Part shown: piece by piece, positions 35,301 to 45,769 of the stretch | Numbering within the stretch: the first letter of the stretch is position 1 | Layout of the letters: the number at the start of each line of letters is the position of its first letter | Source: Micractinium sp. NFX-FRZ | Taxonomy: Eukaryota; Chlorophyta; Trebouxiophyceae; Chlorellales; Chlorellaceae | Assembly (NCBI GenBank): GCA_029339195.1 | Contig: JAPTJF010000182.1 | Span: 1 to 64,000, forward strand | Length of the DNA: 64,000 nucleotides | Direction: 5' to 3' | Notes under the pieces: model-generated | Seen by the model: the letters and a program-made list of their open reading frames with translations, nothing else | Database searches by the model: none | What the model was told of the DNA's origin: nothing | Program-made: the position numbers and the translations under genes

Positions 35301-36445
35301 CCCCGCCCAGCCATCTCGTTGCTGCGTGGCAGGAGGGGCAGGCCACTCTGCAGCTGGTGCGTTGTGTGGGGCCCATCTGCACACTTACGCGGCTCACCCT
35401 GCTCCTCCCCTTCACGCAGTGCCTGCGCTGCAACCGCGGCTGGCACATGCGCTGCCGCCCACCCGGCTCACGCCTTGTCTCGAAAAAGTTTCTGCTCTGC
35501 CCCCGCCACGTCAACGAGCAGCAGGCGGAGCAGCAGCTGGAGCAGCAGTCGCGGGCAGAGCAGGGGCAGCAGCAGACATCGGGAGCGACGGTGGCAGCGG
35601 CAGAGCAGGGGCAGTCGCAGCCTCATTCGCCGCTTGAATCTGACCAACAGCAGCAGCAGGAGCAGCAGCGACAGCAGCAGCCCTCGCTGCCACAACTGCA
35701 GCAGCAGGTGCAGGGGGCAGAGGATTCTAAAGAGGAGGGAGAGCTGTCGCCCACCAGCCAAGCCCCACCCGAGCAGCAGCCGCAGCAGCAGGCACAGCAG
35801 CGCGTGCACCCTGCGCCAGCTGTGCCGATGCGGGAGCCGCCGCTGGCACGCGGGGGAAGCAGTGCAGCCTCTCCAGGGGGCCGTGCCGCCACTGCGCATC
35901 TCCTGCGCTCGCTGTCCAGCTTTGGCAGCACGGCTGCCTGCACGGCTGGGGCCGAGGAGGGGGAGCGCCTTGTGAGCAGGGCCGGTGTTACTGCAGCCAT
36001 TGCACTGGACTTTGGGCAAGGCGTGGAGGAGCGGCGTGCCTCTACCACAGCCGACGCCTCACTGGTCCGCTCGCTCTCTACCTGCGGCAGCCAGAAGTTG
36101 ACAGGCGTTGGGCGGCGCCAGCAACAGGCGGGCAAGGCGGCCCAGCAGCAGCTGCAGCCACTGCCGCAGGAGCAGGAGCAGAAACCGCAGGCCAGGGGGC
36201 AGCAAGCAGCGCCACACGCAGCACAGCAGGCGCCCCGCCCAGGCGGCGGCAGCGTGCCCTCGGCAGCAGTGCCCCAATCCCCAACCCAGCAGTTCCAGCA
36301 GCAGCAGCAGCTCGACCTGGATGCCCCGCAGCCCGCCCAGCAGGCGCTGCAGCAGCGTGGCTCGCTGTCGCGGGGGCTGTCGCTGCAGCCCTCCTGGCAG
36401 GCCAGCCTGGCCAGCCGGCAGGAGCTTGACTATGGGGAGCTGTGA
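23029..36445 (+). CDS. Giant AT-hook / AlkB dioxygenase / NSD-type PHD protein (about 2,300-2,400 aa)
   Basis: Probably a nuclear oxygenase that uses Fe(II) and 2-oxoglutarate to demethylate a nucleic acid, tethered to chromatin; the substrate is unknown. Exons placed: 23029-23057, 23191-24292, 24513-24600, 24747-24820, 25027-25179, 25572-25846, a long exon from 26245, then many short exons, one at 33293-34233, and the last ending at TGA 36443-36445. In order: basic patches AKRK and VKRHR, an AT-hook KRGRPRKHP (23741-23767), Ala/Pro/Gln linkers and an acidic stretch (27.05-27.35 kb), the AlkB domain (29.6-31.95 kb), helical linkers, three PHD units (34.2-35.5 kb) and a Gln-rich tail. Phases fit across 23058/23191, 25846/26245, 33016/33293 and 34233/34437, which ties AlkB to PHD. 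The weakest link is 28312, where continuation needs a GC-AG intron; otherwise the gene could stop at 28332 and a second one start at ATG 28484. Confidence 0.72.
23741..23767 (+). other. AT-hook DNA-binding motif
   Basis: Encodes KRGRPRKHP, a canonical AT-hook core (GRP flanked by basic residues) that inserts into the minor groove of AT-rich DNA. It is the only DNA-binding motif recognised in the giant protein. Confidence 0.85.
29287..29334 (+). repeat. (TTTC)12 microsatellite in an intron
   Basis: Twelve uninterrupted TTTC units, shortly before the exon that opens ETSVEAGGRRYTKTEYF. The tract could act as an extended polypyrimidine tract for that acceptor. Confidence 0.95.
29620..31945 (+). 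other. AlkB-type 2-oxoglutarate/Fe(II) dioxygenase domain (multi-exon)
   Basis: Successive exons read GVTTYCQLFSDAELAAIE, ALKRTKYFFGARYMWTREQL, VEAPLVGARLLPEGYVDSI, ALNMYHDGSEGIQ, SHYDDADRFQQPIFSLRLF, SFGTQLYG, YTNGAFCIPLPRGCI and GLKHCVRPMDMSGKSAG followed by MILRRINP. The iron ligands are visible as HYD in SHYDD (H-x-D) and the distal His in KHCVRP; the Arg pair in ILRRINP matches the 2-oxoglutarate-binding Arg. The pattern is closest to plant/algal ALKBH9/10-like and ALKBH5-like proteins, which act on RNA, but the substrate cannot be deduced. Confidence 0.85.
30308..30384. repeat. Tandem duplication of about 38 bp in an AlkB-gene intron
   Basis: A stretch containing CATTGGCCACATTACTTGCC and the following CTGTGCTCCT occurs twice in a row, immediately before the exon encoding MWTREQLGEAD. 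Confidence 0.8.
32199..32240 (+). repeat. Intronic copy of an exon start and its acceptor (AlkB/PHD gene)
   Basis: The tract after the CCCGCAG at about 32194-32200 is an imperfect copy of the exon beginning after the GTTGCAG at about 32276-32282. Both contain CTGGACGAAACC and both continue CTGCGCTGCCT. Either acceptor looks usable. Confidence 0.75.
34197..35520 (+). other. Three PHD-type zinc fingers resembling the NSD methyltransferase cluster
   Basis: Finger 1 spans a splice at 34233 and reads CFACCAGVHQEASGQELWAC with EGPCHRTFHPRC and RRCQQC. Finger 2 reads HPCFACSGPPGPHGTVKCSM, GHCGRHYHWQCL and KCPLHYC. Finger 3 shares that last pair and reads CSECGASGDGVPM, CLRCNRGWHMRC and LLCPRH. The spacing and the CPLHxCSxCG join match the tandem PHD block of NSD/WHSC1-type histone methyltransferases (and EDM2-like plant proteins). 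No SET domain follows; the protein ends in a Gln-rich tail. Confidence 0.82.
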
Positions 36446-37005
36446 CGGACAGCCAGGCCAGTAACAAGTCAACCATTCTAGCTGACCGCCTGTTACCCAC
36501 ACTTGACAGCCACTTCGGCGCTGCACCCCTTTGCTGTTGAAACCACCAGCCAGCGTCACTGCTCACCCACATGACCCCAACCCTTGACAGACAATTTCCT
36601 TCACAGCCGCTTGATCAACGTTCAAGCTGATACACACTTGACGGAAGCGGGAGCGCATGTAAAACATTGTCAGTAGGAGAAGGCTGTACAGGGCTATCAA
36701 GGCAGCGGGGCGGTACTGAAGCACAAAAAGGGGGAAATTGAGAACGCGGACATTTGAGGGAAGGGGGAGTGGTGAGCAGGGCCAGGTGTTGCACTGGCGC
36801 ACCCTGCACAGCTGCTGTTGGCACAGCTCTGCAGGGAGAAAGGATCACTAGCTGTTTGCAGCCCTAAGCCTACGGATTGAAAATCATTAGCTGGGTGCCT
36901 ACTGTCCTGGGTGCTATCACAAGTCTATAACGTGCCGCGTCAGCCGGGGAGCTTGCTTGCAGCTGGCGGGCCAGATTCTGATTGCCGGCAAGCCGCCGGG
37001 GCTGG
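36446..37005. other. Convergent 3' region between the AlkB/PHD gene and the coiled-coil gene
   Basis: Contains the 3' UTRs of the two convergent genes. A minus-strand open frame (36563-36802) has a hydrophobic run, YRPAALIALYSLLLLTMFYM, but no start context, splice partner or domain, so it is not called as a gene. Confidence 0.45.
36658..36662 (+). terminator. TGTAA polyadenylation signal of the AlkB/PHD gene
   Basis: TGTAA 213 bases after the stop at 36443-36445, on the gene's strand. Confidence 0.45.
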
Positions 37006-40000
37006 TCACGACTGCAGGCCCAGCAGCCTCCAGAAGGGGCTGGGGGGCGGCGTGTTGATGCGCTGCACGGGGAACTCCCACTCGCGCACCACCTGCGGCA
37101 CACAGGGCGCGATATGATGGATGCTGCTGCGTTCTATTGGTGCACGCGCAAGTGCAGCGTGATGCGGCGCCTCAGTGCCTTGCATTCTGGTGCAGAGGAA
37201 AGGGGTGACCTCCACGGCTCAGTGCCCTTCCCTCTGCCACGCCACAGCTGCCTTGCAAGCTCACGGCCCTGGTGGCCTAAATCACCTGCATCGCCTGCCC
37301 CGCCAGCGCACGCTCAGGCGAGGTGTCGGCAGCAGCCGCCGCAGCCGCCAGCGCCTCCTCGGCACATGCCCTCAGCGCCTCGAAAGCAGCGCGGTCCATG
37401 GGGGCGCTGGATGACGCCGCCTCCTCCCCCTGGTCCACCTGCAGGTCAGGGCCAGAGAGGAGGGATACAGCAGGCGGCATGGGCGCTGTGTTAGCTGCCA
37501 AGTGACCCAGCAGCTCCCCCCCACAGCCAGCCCTGCTGTGTGGACGGATCATCATCCTCACCAGCACCAAGACCCGCTAACCCCCACTCCCATGCAAGCC
37601 AAGCGCGCCACCCCACCCCGCCCACCTGGAAGCCCAGGCTGCGCACAAAGCCCGCCAGGTCCCAGCCGCTGTGCTTGGCGCGCGCCTCCGCCACCCGCGA
37701 GTGCGCCGACTGCCAGGCCGCCCGCATGGAGCCGTCGCTGGCCGCGGGCGTGCAGTCGCTGCCAGCCGGGGACTTGCTTGCTGCGGGCGACGGCGTGGCC
37801 TGCAGGCTGGTGTTGAACCGCCGGCTGCTGCCCAGCACCGAGCACTCCCCCTCTGCCGGGCGGGCGCCTGCCATTGGTGTGCCCGACAGCTCCTCCTCGC
37901 CCTCCCACCCCTCAGCCTCAAAGAGGGGGTTAGTCTCCACGCCAGCGGGCAGCGGTGTGACTGCGGCTGGCGACCCAAACGGCGCCGGCTCAAGTGCCGA
38001 TGAGGCGGCCGGAGACGCCTCCTCCTCCTCCTCCCCATCGCTGCTGTCAGCCGCAGCGGTGAAGGCGCCCGCCAGGCCGCCCTGGGCCACCTGGCAGTCG
38101 GCAATCATGGCCTCACACACACCCTGGCTGTGTGCCAGCCTGTCGGCCAGCTGTGCCCGTGTGGCACGCATCATCTCCAGGCATGACTGCGTTGCCAGGC
38201 AGGGACAGGCAGGGGCAAAAACTCAGAACACCTAGGGCTCTCAAAACTAACGCAGGCCAAAGCATTGCCTGGATCAGGGTGCATCACCCACCAGCGCTGG
38301 CCCTGCCACTGCTTGATGTGCTCACCTGCACCTCACGGCTCAGGTCGGCGGGCGTGCCTGGCACGGTGGAGGCAGCAGAGGCCTGCACACGAATGAAGAG
38401 GAGGGGCACAGACAACCTACTGAGATCCCTAGTGCATCAAGGGGATGCCCTGCCTGCCCGCCTGACTGCAGCGCAGAGCACCTGCAGCTCAACTCCGCCC
38501 TGCCCTTTCCCCCTCTCACCGGGCGAGCACCGTTGGCGCCAAACGCGCCCAAAGCCAGCGCCTCGCCCGAGGCGGAGGCCGCGGTCAGCTGCGCGCGCAT
38601 CGCCTCGTAGGCAGACGTCACGCTCTGCAGCTGCGCCACTAGCTCCAGGTTCTGGCGCTGCAGCTCGCTGTCGCGCCCCTCCAGGCTGGATGCAGACTCC
38701 TGCAGGCGGGGCAGTGATGCATGGTGATAGGTCTTGGTGGTTTGGCGGCCCAGCCTGCTGTAAGGCCAGTGGAGCAGAGGGCAGGTGCACGCAGCACCTC
38801 CAAATAGAATCTGGGCCACGCAAGCATAGCTCATTGCAGGCCATTCCCGGCCCACAGCAGTCCACACCCACCCACCTGTGCACCACCCGCCACCGTATGC
38901 ATCGCCTCCAGCTGGCTGCCCACGCGCCGGCACTCGGCCTCGCGCTCCTGCAGCGCCGCCTGCGTTTCCAGCAGCTCCTCCTGCGCCTCATCCAGCCAGG
39001 CGCGCACCTGCGCCAGCTGGTCCTCGCAGCTGCGCAGTTCCTGCTGCGAGCGGCGCAGGCAAGGGCAGGCAGGCAAGGATGTGAGACACAACAGAGGCAG
39101 TAAATGAGGCCAGCAATTCCTCATGGCCGCGTGGTTCCAACCTGTGCCATCGCACAGGCAGGGCAAGGAGGCAGGCACACAGGCAGGCACCACATGAAGC
39201 AGATATTGCTTGGGGCAGATGGCGGTGAAGGGCTAGGCTGGTGAAGGACACCCCTTTGCTGCCACACACATGCACCCAGCATCGACCCACAGCAGCTGGC
39301 ATCGGTGGGGACGCTCCCCGCCCTGCATCAACGCTGCCCTCCACCACTTGCTGTGCTGTGCGAACGCCGGCCCAGCCTACATGTGTGTGCTCGTTGACGG
39401 AGGAGAGGTCCTGCTCGTACGCGGCGATCTGGGCATCCTTCTCAGCCAGAGCGCCCTGCAGCTCCTCCAGAGCCGCCTGCATCTCCCCATACTGCTGCTC
39501 CATCTCCAGCCACTCCTGCAGGGGTCAAACATGGTAACAATTGGCATTTCGATTGGCTGGTACATACGGTATGGCGGGCAGGTTGGCAGGCAGGCGAGTG
39601 CTCAGGGGCACAGCACATCGATGCTCAGCCCCGCGCAGCTTCCCCCCTGCCCCCACAGCCCCGCCCGCCCACCGTCATCTGCTCGTGCTGCACCGCCAGG
39701 AAGTTGTGGTCCCGCAGGAACTTCTCCACCAGCGAGGCGGGGGGAGGGGGCAGCTCGCCACGGCCAGGCGTGTGCAGCACACCACCCGGCAGGGGCGGCG
39801 CGAGGGCGGTGCCGATCTTGGGGGAGGCTGCAGGGGAAGGGGCGGAAGGAGGGAAGGATAATGGGGAAGCGTGAGCCACCCCATGGAGCAACAGACGACA
39901 CGCTCTGAAGCTGAACTTCATGAAGGTAGGGCATGGCACAAGACATGGAGGAGCAGGCGAGTTGGGAGGTGGTGGGCCAGGCACATGATGCTGCATGGAC

Positions 40001-41482
40001 AGACGACCCCAGCTGCATCGTCGAAGGCCACATCCAACGCTCCCCTTGTCCGCCGGCCCCCCATGCACCCCGCTCACCTGCCTCTGCAGCTGCCTGCTGC
40101 GCATCCTCCAGCTGCTTCATGCGCCGCTGCAGCTCGCGCTCCAGCAGCCCCAGGCTCTGCTCGGCAGTGTCCTTGGCAAACGCGGCCTCCTTGAGGCGCG
40201 CAGCCAGCGTTGCTGCACGCGCCGCCTCTGCCGCCAGCCGGCGCCGGCTGCGCAGGTGCAGCAGTGCTGCCGCCAGCGCGGCGGCAGCAAAGGCGGCGGC
40301 CGCGGTGCAGATGGCCAGGGACAGGGAGGCGGTGGCGGGCGGGGGAGCGACGGCTGTGGGGGCGGGGGGCGCCCAGGAGGCGTTGGACCAGGAGTCGGCC
40401 GCGCTGGGGATGGCGGCCGAGGAGGGGATGCTGAGCTGCTGGTGGGGCAGCACGTGGGCCGCCTCCAGCTCCGCCATCACCGCTTCCAATGGCATGGCAG
40501 CGGGCAAGGGGGCGTCAGCAGGCGCAGGGAAGTGCTCGCTTGGGGGCGCCTCCAGCAGGACGGCGGCGGCGGATGCGGTGGCCTCAGCCAGGCTGGCGGC
40601 CGCGGCGGCAGCCGCCTCTGCTGCCACCACCTCCTGCCGCATGCCCTCAAGCTGCGCCGTCAGGTGGGCCAGCAGCTCTGCCGCGGCTACCTCCGAAAAG
40701 CGCGCATCTGCCTCCTTGGCGGCAGCTGCCGCCTCCAGCTCTGCCAGCCGTGACGCCACCAGCTCACGCTCCTCCTCAGCGGCGGCCAGGCGCAGCGTCA
40801 GGTCGGCTGCTGCGTCCTCTGCTGCCTCGGCCTCTGCCTGCGCTGCCTGCATGCGGTACTGCGCCATCTCCAACACCTGCTGCACCTCCTCTGGCGACAA
40901 AGGGGCGCCGCCAGCTGCGGCGGCGCTGGCAGGCACCGGCGCGCTGTTAGCGGCGGCGGTGGCAGGGGCGTCATCCACCGGAGTCACTGCTGCGTCGTAG
41001 AAGCCGAAGGCAGCAGCATAGGTGGCTGCCTCGGTGGTCAGGTCGGCAGCCAGGTGGGCAATTGGGTCAGCTGCGGCTGGTGCCGGAACACGAGGCGCCT
41101 GCGGGGAGAGCGGGAGGCAGCGTGCGTGAGGTTGCGAGTGCAGGACGGGGCGGGCAGCGCATGCAACAGAGCCGGTCACTGCAAACCAAAGGAATGGGCC
41201 CTTCAAGCAGTCTGTCATGTCCTGCCACCGCCCACTCGGGCTTACCGGCGCCGTGGCGGCGGGCTTCAGCAGCGCCATGGTCACCGCCAGAGCGACGCAG
41301 GCGGCGACAGCCAGCAGGTTGGTGACGCTGCGCGCGTTGTTCTCGCGGCGCGCCTTCTTGGCCTGCCACTCGTGGAAGGCCGGGTCGTTTGTGAGGGCGG
41401 CCAACTGCTCCGCTGTCGTCTGCGCGGCTCGCTGCTTCACGGCCTCCCCGGTGAGCCGGCCGCTTGCAAATTCCACCGCCAT
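37006..41482 (-). CDS. Coiled-coil protein with two predicted membrane segments
   Basis: Not recognised as a named family. The start at 41482 gives MAVEFASGRLTGEAVKQRAA. A first hydrophobic span, NLLAVAACVALAVTMALL, follows at about residue 52. Next come an Ala/Glu-rich heptad region (AEAEAAEDAAADLTLRLAAA and similar), a second span, LSLAICTAAAAFAAAALAAA, and a basic stop-transfer HLRSRRR. After that, coiled coil continues over several exons (LEEQ-type heptads such as LEELQGALAEKDAQIAAYEQ, and CEDQLAQVRAWLDEAQEELL). The C-terminal part is acidic and Ser-rich with GWDLAGFVRSLGFQ, ending EWEFPVQRINTPPPSPFWRL and the stop at 37006-37008. Alternating coiled coil and membrane spans suggests an organelle-membrane tether or golgin-like scaffold; this is inference. 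It shares a 295-bp upstream region with the divergent gene at 41778. Confidence 0.65.
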
Positions 41483-41777
41483 GGCTGCCGAGAGGCGGCG
41501 GGGAGGGCCGGCACAAACACGGGGCTGTCAAGAGCGGGCTGTCGGCACTTGAACGGGGGTTGGCAGCTGAGCTTTCGGGGCAGCAGAGGGATGCCAGCAG
41601 CTAAAAAGGGCAGGTGCAGCGTCGGGTGATTGATAGTGGGCGCCAGGGCATCGCTGAGAGGCAGGGCGCACCGCCGCCGCCAGCGCCGCGCCATGTCGCG
41701 CGCGACAGCAGGCCTCAAAAAATCCCATTGCCAAGAGCCCCACTTCAAACCCTGTGCCCTCTCAGCCACCATCAACC
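41483..41777. promoter_or_regulatory. Short shared upstream region of two divergent genes
   Basis: Only 295 bp separate the start codons of the minus-strand coiled-coil gene (41482) and the plus-strand membrane-protein gene (41778), so both promoters and 5' UTRs must lie or overlap here. No TATA box was recognised. Confidence 0.5.
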
Positions 41778-42390
41778 ATGCAGGGCCTTGTGCAGCAATT
41801 TGCCGACGCTCGGCTGGCTGACTGGCAGGTCACCACCAGCTATGCCACCGAGCTGCTGGAGCAGGGCAGCCTACTCCCCCCAAGCGACGCGCAGCTGACG
41901 GCCCTGCTGTCCACCGCGGCTCTGGCGGTGGGCATAAACCTGCTGCTAATGCTGCTCGTGCCCAAAGGCCGCAAGCTCGTGCTGGACACCATCGAGACGG
42001 TGCTGGCGATTGCGCTTATTGTGGTGCTGGTGGCCGTCGTGCTGGGCCTGCCCCTAGGTGCGCCGCCACCAGCGTCTTTGGACGGACGGGTGCCGCGCTG
42101 GGGAGGCTGGGCACTTGCATCATCCACCCTCCGTCTGCATCTGCTTTCATGCTGCTTGCCATCTGTGCCCGCGCAGCCTGCCCATGCTGCTGCAGTAGTA
42201 GGCCACCCACTGTGCCCGCCCCAGCCCAACGGTTCCCATGCCGCCCCCCCTGGTGTTGTGCCCCCGCATTTTGAGTGCAGCCATCATTTACTTGGTGCTC
42301 AAGGCATTCGCCTTCCTGCTCAACGTGCTGCTCTCCATCCCGGCAATAAGCGGACTGGTGTCATCAGCCAAGAGCGCGGTGGGGTTGTGA
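41778..42390 (+). CDS. Small hydrophobic membrane protein, 129 aa, unknown function
   Basis: Two exons, 41778-42057 and 42281-42390, join in phase 1. The N-terminal part (MQGLVQQFADARLADWQVTT) is soluble. It is followed by three hydrophobic spans: LSTAALAVGINLLLMLLV, VLAIALIVVLVAVVLGLPL (which runs over the splice into AIIYLVLK) and AFAFLLNVLLSIPAISGLV. The end is SSAKSAVGL. There is no signal peptide and no known motif. The upstream in-frame codons before ATG 41778 lack another ATG, supporting this start. A TGTAA lies at 42718-42722. Confidence 0.65.
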
Positions 42391-42717
42391 CCTGCTGCCA
42401 GCAATGCGCCAGCGCGCCAGCGCCTCGCCTCCTCTGCTTTTGCTGCATGGTGGAGTGCATATTGACCGCGCCCCTGTTCCGACCCTGCTCACGTTGCTCT
42501 CCCCTCTCCTGTGCTCTATGCGCTTGCTCGTTTTTCCTCCCATTCATACGCCTCTATAGACTGACGCTCGCTCGCTTTCATTCACCCTTCACCTGCCGCG
42601 CGGCCCACTTCAGCTGTGCTGCTCCCACCCGACCTGGTACGTGCCACGGCCCCGAGAGTTTCTCCCCGTCCCTGACCCTCATTTTGTTGCTGTACTATTC
42701 CTCGCCCTTCAATCTCT

Positions 42718-42722
42718 TGTAA
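42718..42722 (+). terminator. TGTAA polyadenylation signal of the small membrane-protein gene
   Basis: Plus-strand TGTAA 328 bases after the stop at 42388-42390. Confidence 0.5.
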
Positions 42723-42748
42723 CCCCATGTTACCCTCCACATTTAGAG

Positions 42749-42753
42749 TTACA
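42749..42753 (-). terminator. TGTAA polyadenylation signal of the signal peptidase gene
   Basis: Minus-strand TGTAA about 110 bases after the stop of the peptidase gene. It faces the plus-strand signal only 26 bp away. Confidence 0.6.
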
Positions 42754-42862
42754 TAGGGTTGCAGCAGCAGCAGCAGCAAGCGGATGGGAGATGAGCGGGC
42801 CGGGGCTGTACTTGCTGGCGAGCGCTCCCGCCTGTCATCTGCCCGCCTCCGCGGGCCCGCTC

Positions 42863-45769
42863 TCATTTGAGCGCCGGCGCCACCGGCAGGGCCGCACCCC
42901 CCGTGCTGTCTGCCTTCAGCGCCAGCTGCGACACATCGCTCCAGTCCTCCAGGCTGCCCCACTTCTGGGGCGGCCAGTACTTCCAGCATGCGCGGCCAAT
43001 GATGTTCTCCGCCGGCAGCGGGCCCCAGATGTGGGAGTCGTACGAGTTGTTGCTGCACACACGAGGGGCAGAGGGAGTGGAAAAGGAACGTTGGGTGTTC
43101 GAATTGTTGTGTGTCGTGACAGGCAGGGGCAGGGGGACCCGGGTGTGGGAGTCGGAAGAAGGCTGCTGGTGCACAGACGGGGGGCTGGGCCAGCTGGGCG
43201 AGAGGTCCACAGCACAGCAGTGAGGCAGGGGGATTGCTGAGCTTGGGCGTAGATCCATGCATGGGGTGTAGGCGGGCTACGGAACGTGGGAGCAGCAAGC
43301 AGGCGGGCAGGCGAGGGGCGGGCAGCACGTGGGCGCTGGCTGCTGCCTGCCCTCAGCACAGACGCCCCATGTCGCCCCCAGCGCTGCTCTCTCGGTGCCC
43401 TGCCCTGCTGTGCTGCACCCACCCACCCACCCACCGGTTGTCTCCCATCACAAACACGTTGCTGCGGGCAGACAAGGGGAGGTGGGGGCAGTGGCTGTCA
43501 GCAACGTGACGGATCAAGTCGAACCAAGGCAGGCTCAAATCCCGGCGCACGTTGCGGCACGTGGCAGCGGTGGCAGCGCATCCTTAACCCCTCGATGAAC
43601 ACCCAGGCGCCCACCGGCCAGCCCTGCCATGCCCCTTCCTGCCCCGCCCCTCGCTCCCTGCCAGCAGCAACCCTCATCCGCGACTGCGAGGCCCGCCAGA
43701 AGCAGAGAGGCCTGCAATGCCCAGACTGCGACCAGGAGATGCAGGTGGCTCACCCCTCGGGCACCACCAGCTGCGGCAGCTCGTATTTGGGCATCTCAAA
43801 GATGTAGGGCTCGTCGCGCGCCTGCCCATTCACGATCAGCCGCCCGCCCCTGACCTCCACGGTGTCGCCTGCCGGGAGGGGAGCGAGGGGCGGTATTATT
43901 AGTAGTTTATGAACTCATAACTATTTATCATGGCGCAAGGGCAGGGCAGGTGGGCGTGGGGCACGCGGACGGGCTGGAAGGCAGTGTGCATGTGACTGGT
44001 GGGCACGCACGGGCAGGACGTGCAAGCACAGGGTCGGCAGGGGAGGGTTTTAACCATGCCACCTGCCTCTGCCTGCCTGCGTCCCATTTCCCCCTCCCCT
44101 CGCGGCTGCGCCCCACCTTCCCGGAGATCCTGCAGGTGGGACACCCCGGGGGCAGGCCCCTCCATCCAGCTGTCCTCCCACCCTACCCGCCACAAACACC
44201 TGCCCTCCCAGTTCCCCCTGACTGCCCTCCTTCCACCACCTTACAACCCGCCCTACCACCCAACCCTATGCACCACCAAAGAAAAGGACAGCAGGGGAAA
44301 AGTAAGCAAGCCCACCTGCCACCGCCACGATTCTCTTGATGAAGACGTTGTCGTCGAGGAAGGATGACTCGCGGCCCACGCCCTTGGCGGGGCGGAAGAT
44401 GACCACGTCGCCGGTGGAGGGGGCCCTGCGACGGTGGGGAGACAAGGGTTGGATAACCAGGCCAAGCTCAGACGCGGCAGGGAGGGAGCGCGGAAGAAGA
44501 CCAAACGCGGGTGGAAGGGGGCTGGGGGGTAGTGGCAGTACACGGGCGGAGCAGGGGTGCAGGGAGTGGAGGAAGGTGAGGGGCAGGGTGGAGCAGAGGT
44601 GGGGCAGAGGGGGCAGGCGCTGGCGGAGCAGCAACCAAGAAACGGGTTGGGGTCATCGGAGAGCAGCACCCAGCGACAGCGGGCGGGGGCAGGCAGCACC
44701 GGTCTCCACCCATCAGCCAGCGCCCGGGCCGGGTGTCGTACCCAGCCGTCTTCCTTGCTCCTGCATCATGCACATCCGCCCCGCTGCGCACGCCGCGCCA
44801 CCTGCCAAGCATGGGCTGCGCCTCCCCCTGGCGGGCTCACCGGGTGAAGCGGAAGGTGAGCTTCTCCGCCACCAGGCGGTCGCCCACATCGAACGTGGGG
44901 TACATGGAGAGCGAGGGGATGAAGCGGGGCTCTGCGATGAGAAGGCGGATGCCGTAGGACACCGCCACGGCAATGGCCACCGTCTCCACGTCGCTCTTGC
45001 TGAGCCAGGCGGGCCAGCCGTCGCTGCCGCCGCCGCTGCCGCCGCCGCTGCCGCCGCTGCTGCTGCCGTTGCTGCTGCTGCTGGAGGGTGCGCCAGGCGG
45101 CGCCCCTGCTCCGTCGCCAACAGAGGTGCCAGCACCCACCAGCGGCGGCGCAGCGGTGGGCGGTGGTGGCAGGCCGGAGCCTAGCCCCTCCTCATCACCC
45201 TGCTGCTGCCGGGTGCTGCCTGCAGCACCGGCGGCGGCGGAAAGCGCATGGCAACAGAGGGTTGGTGTGGTGGTGGTGGTGTCGGTGCCGGGGCGATGCA
45301 TTATAAACAAGCAGTACCGGTACGAGGCTGCCGCTGCAGGCGTCAACTGTGGCAATTGTGAAGGACAGCTGTATGTGATCTGCCAGTGCGCCACCAGTGC
45401 GCCACGCGCCTCCTGGCAAGCGGCAGGGAACGGGCATGGTGCAAGTGACCAAAGCCGCACCAAAGCCGCACCTTTGCCAGACTGAAGGGCCTCTACGCGA
45501 AGCGCTCGCCTTCTGCACAAGGAGCAATGCCATGCTCAGGTAGGGCGGGGCAGTAGCGCAGCGCGCGGGCGCACCAGCGGCGGCAGGCGGCAGGCACCAG
45601 CGGGCGGTGGCGGCAGGCAGGCAGGCGGCACAGTCCTCCCATACACGCACAGACGCCCTGGTGAGGCCCCTGCGTCGCGCATTCCTTGCCTGGTTGCCTC
45701 CCGAGCCTGCTGCACGCCGCTCCTGAACGGCTGCAGGCTGCAGGGGGCCGCAAAGGCGAGGACCTGCAT
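42863..45769 (-). CDS. Type I signal peptidase, plastid/thylakoid type (Plsp1-like)
   Basis: Membrane-bound Ser/Lys endopeptidase that removes thylakoid-transfer signals from imported plastid proteins. Motifs in order: box [21 protein letters not shown] (nucleophile Ser), box [14 protein letters not shown], box [14 protein letters not shown] (general-base Lys), then [24 protein letters not shown] and box [21 protein letters not shown]. The closest resemblance is to plant thylakoidal processing peptidase. A hydrophobic stretch ([19 protein letters not shown]) before box B is the membrane anchor; an Ala/Gly/Ser-rich linker precedes it. The start is uncertain: ATG 45769 opens an Arg/Ala/Pro-rich transit-peptide-like exon ([20 protein letters not shown]) that can splice in phase at about 45600/45220, while ATG 45301 would open directly upstream without a transit peptide. 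Confidence 0.88.

Larger units (their letters stand above)
42391..42862. other. Convergent 3' UTR region
   Basis: Lies between the stop of the small membrane-protein gene (+) and that of the signal peptidase gene (-). No coding feature is supported; it carries the two facing poly(A) signals. Confidence 0.55.

Noticed and set aside
36563..36802. Minus-strand frame with a hydrophobic run, between two convergent genes
   Set aside because: Lies in the 3' UTR interval, lacks a good start or homology; a single hydrophobic stretch is weak evidence.
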